From an uncultured Bacteroidales bacterium (GTDB taxonomy: Bacteria > Bacteroidota > Bacteroidia > Bacteroidales > Bacteroidaceae), in assembly GCA_902766625.1 (NCBI GenBank), contig CACXEH010000048.1:1-57294 (forward strand): DNA of 57,294 bases. Direction: 5' to 3'. The notes under the pieces were generated by a model that was not told the origin of the DNA, did not search any database, and worked only from the letters and a program-made list of their open reading frames with translations. Below, piece by piece: positions 55,822 through 57,294 of this stretch. Position numbers and translations under genes: made by a program. Position 1 is the stretch's first letter. Every line of letters begins with the position of its first letter.

Positions 55822-56604
55822 TTATTCATTATTTGTTTGTGAGGCATTTGATGACTGTAGTGCCTCATCTTCCTCTCTCAATAATCCTTTTGCAGAAGCG
55901 GATTTGGCCGCAAACTCATCCTTAGCCTTCTTCAGCTGCTTCATAAAATCAGGATCGGCATGAAGACGGGCTACAGCTGCGGATGCAACGCAACGACCTG
56001 CGCAGACATCGCTCAGCCAATGAAATCCGCCGATAGCACGGCTCTGACCATACTGATAGCCCCTTGACAAGATGGTATCCTGACGCGCAGGATTAATTTC
56101 CGCCAATATCAGCGTCAGAGTCCAACTCTGAGCCGTATGACCTGACGGATATGAACCATTTGTGCGCAGACTTTCTTCGGATGAAGGAACAGACGTACTT
56201 TCTTCAAATTTCATAAACGGACGCGTCTTCATATAAAAGTTTTTCACGCTCTTGGCAGCATTATTTCCGTCTACCCTTGCTTTGCTCAACAAAGCATACA
56301 ACTCCGGTGTGTTGGTACTGGAAATGGTCATACCAAAGGCAGGAGAGAAGGTGCTGCAAAAATAATTGATTGACGTACTGGCATCTGAGACAACCTGTTT
56401 GCCACGTGGTGTAGGACGTATACTCTTGCCCCAGTTATATGCCACCCAGTCTCCAAAAAAACGGCCTCCCGTATACTCCGGAGGCGTCGGCAAATACTTT
56501 TCACCTGCTGGCATGTCAGCCACAGTCAGAAAAGAATCTGCCTTGATACAAACGATTGGTAATACAAAGAAAACAAATAATGTAAAAAATTTATTCATAA
56601 GCAT
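55822..56604 (-). CDS. Exported class A acid phosphatase (PAP2 family)
   Basis: 260 residues with a signal peptide ending near residue 22. The three PAP2 motifs are intact: Lys121-x6-Arg128-Pro129, SYPSGHTAQSW with His156, and SRAIGGFHWLSDV with Arg189, His195 and Asp199. It hydrolyses phosphate monoesters outside the cytoplasm, by a phospho-His intermediate at His195. It is the first gene of a two-gene unit with its degenerate paralogue and has its own promoter at 56637-56666. The C-terminal 40 residues are charged and probably disordered. The alternative ATG at codon 3 cannot be excluded. Confidence 0.9.
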   Translation of the reverse strand: MLMNKFFTLFVFFVLPIVCIKADSFLTVADMPAGEKYLPTPPEYTGGRFFGDWVAYNWGKSIRPTPRGKQVVSDASTSINYFCSTFSPAFGMTISSTNTPELYALLSKARVDGNNAAKSVKNFYMKTRPFMKFEESTSVPSSEESLRTNGSYPSGHTAQSWTLTLILAEINPARQDTILSRGYQYGQSRAIGGFHWLSDVCAGRCVASAAVARLHADPDFMKQLKKAKDEFAAKSASAKGLLREEDEALQSSNASQTNNE

Positions 56605-56636
56605 ATATAATTTATTATTTCCGTTGAATAAGAATA

Positions 56637-56666
56637 CAAAACTATATTATGGAACAAAATTACAAA
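56637..56666 (-). promoter_or_regulatory. Promoter of the PAP2 pair (TTTG-N18-TAGTTTTG)
   Basis: On the minus strand TTTG (56663-56666) is followed after 18 bases by TAGTTTTG (56637-56644), 32 bp before the ATG at 56604. Confidence 0.6.
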
Positions 56667-56705
56667 GAATGTCCCATATCACAGTACTACTATATTAAAC
56701 AAATT

Positions 56706-57173
56706 CTATTTTTCTGACGGCGTAAACGATTCGTACGTTCCATCATCATAAAAAATCCTGATTTCCTTTACACATCTTTTAATAATAGTAGGAGAATCAG
56801 CGCGCGGAAGCTCACCCGTACCGCCGTTTTTGGCTCCGTCATTATGAACCTCACGAGAAAAGAGATTTAATGACTGGGAAGGATTTTCTTCGTGTCCAAA
56901 TAAAGAGTTTGACGACTCAGGAACTTCGGTCGTTTCTTGACGTTCATTTTGATGCGCATCGTTATACATTTCACCCTCCCCAAATAAAAGCCAATTAATG
57001 CTGATATTAGGGAAAGCTTTATGAACAGCAAGAGTATGATTATTTGTGGGGCGTGTGCGCTCATTCAAAATACCCGACAAAGAACCAGGTGTAATACCTA
57101 AAACTTTAGCAAACTCTTGCTGTGACATTTTGACCGAATCCATCAACAATTTTATCCTGTCTTTAACATCCAT
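56706..57173 (-). CDS. XRE-family transcription regulator
   Basis: 155 residues. The N-terminal helix-turn-helix (about 5-62) has MSQQEFAKVLGITPGSLSGILNERTRP, where helices 2 and 3 are about 17-25 and 28-37. A middle region of low complexity rich in N, E, S and G is followed by a conserved-looking end, IIKRCVKEIRIFYDDGTYESF. The form is typical of Bacteroidales XRE regulators without a ligand domain. The promoter (57213-57242) overlaps an inverted repeat CAAAG-N6-CTTTG, which could be an autoregulatory site. It is separate from the PAP2 unit, which has its own promoter. Confidence 0.85.
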   Translation of the reverse strand: MDVKDRIKLLMDSVKMSQQEFAKVLGITPGSLSGILNERTRPTNNHTLAVHKAFPNISINWLLFGEGEMYNDAHQNERQETTEVPESSNSLFGHEENPSQSLNLFSREVHNDGAKNGGTGELPRADSPTIIKRCVKEIRIFYDDGTYESFTPSEK

Positions 57174-57212
57174 ATGATTATGATTAAAAAATTACGTCAT
57201 TTTTACGTTTTG

Positions 57213-57242
57213 CAAAGTTAAATCTTTGTTTTGAATTACAAA
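57213..57242 (-). promoter_or_regulatory. Promoter of the XRE gene with overlapping inverted repeats
   Basis: On the minus strand TTTG (57239-57242) is followed after 18 bases by TAACTTTG (57213-57220), 40 bp before the ATG at 57173. The box is part of CAAAG-N6-CTTTG (57213-57228), with a second CAAA-C-TTTG at 57239-57247. These are operator candidates. Confidence 0.55.
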
Positions 57243-57294
57243 CTTTGAATTCTAAAATATTTTCAAATTAAAAGTTTTTGAATTTACATTTCAA

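Noticed and set aside
1-57294. Mobile elements, tRNA or rRNA genes, CRISPR arrays
   Set aside because: No transposase, integrase, rRNA-like segment, tRNA cloverleaf or direct-repeat array was found by reading; short tRNA genes could still be missed without a covariance-model search.

Overview
The window looks like a chromosomal segment from a member of the Bacteroidales, most likely Prevotellaceae (Prevotella or Segatella type). The grounds are the many -7 promoter boxes of the form TAnnTTTG, several exported proteins with C-terminal modules of the type IX secretion kind, a DUF4105/Lnb-type protein, a SecA of about 1,100 residues, and serine-type sulfatase and sialidase genes. No rRNA, tRNA, CRISPR array, transposase or prophage was found. 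The content is mostly core and envelope metabolism.

Layout. Bases 1-61 hold the first codons of a minus-strand gene. From 499 to 11654, minus-strand genes encode, in transcription order, a metallophosphoesterase, an Lnb-type lipoprotein N-acyltransferase candidate, an alkaline-phosphatase-fold protein, SecA, a hairpin, a RelA-type (p)ppGpp synthetase, a small acidic protein and a secreted propeller-like protein. 11979-13443 has a methyltransferase and, divergently, a tiny exported protein. 13444-19094 is a minus-strand efflux operon: membrane-fusion protein, RND pump, GNAT acetyltransferase and a paralogue of the propeller-like protein. 19433-28693 is a plus-strand run: esterase, CPBP protease, sppA, lpxK, purine nucleoside phosphorylase, BASS transporter, thiL and a sulfatase. 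mnmA follows, then a CotH/lamin-tail secreted protein (minus) and the alpha-glucan phosphorylase glgP (plus). 36100-43494 is a minus-strand run: SGNH esterase, GH78 rhamnosidase, a DjlA-like co-chaperone, glnS, a DedA protein and a sialidase. A small lipoprotein gene (plus) follows. 44537-52974 is another minus-strand run: PBP1A, kdsB, a MORN-repeat protein, glgB, a membrane protein and a Ca2+/Na+ exchanger. glyA (plus), two tandem PAP2 phosphatase genes and an XRE regulator (minus) close the window.

Functional themes are envelope building (SecA, Lnb-type, LpxK, KdsB, PBP1A, DedA, SppA), glycogen metabolism (GlgP, GlgB), and host or plant glycan use (sialidase, sulfatase, GH78 with an SGNH esterase).

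The most unusual feature is an interspersed intergenic element with an exact 21-bp period, built from dyads of the form GGAAY-N4-RTTCC. There are five copies, at about 265, 19238, 28829, 43753 and 53210. All lie about 60-160 bp upstream of the -7 box of a gene, and all are oriented toward that gene. Other points worth attention are three enzymes whose active-site residues have been lost (alkaline-phosphatase fold, one PAP2 copy, the RelA hydrolase domain), a likely frameshift at an A-tract between the SGNH and GH78 genes, and two genes whose promoter box abuts the start codon (probable leaderless mRNAs).
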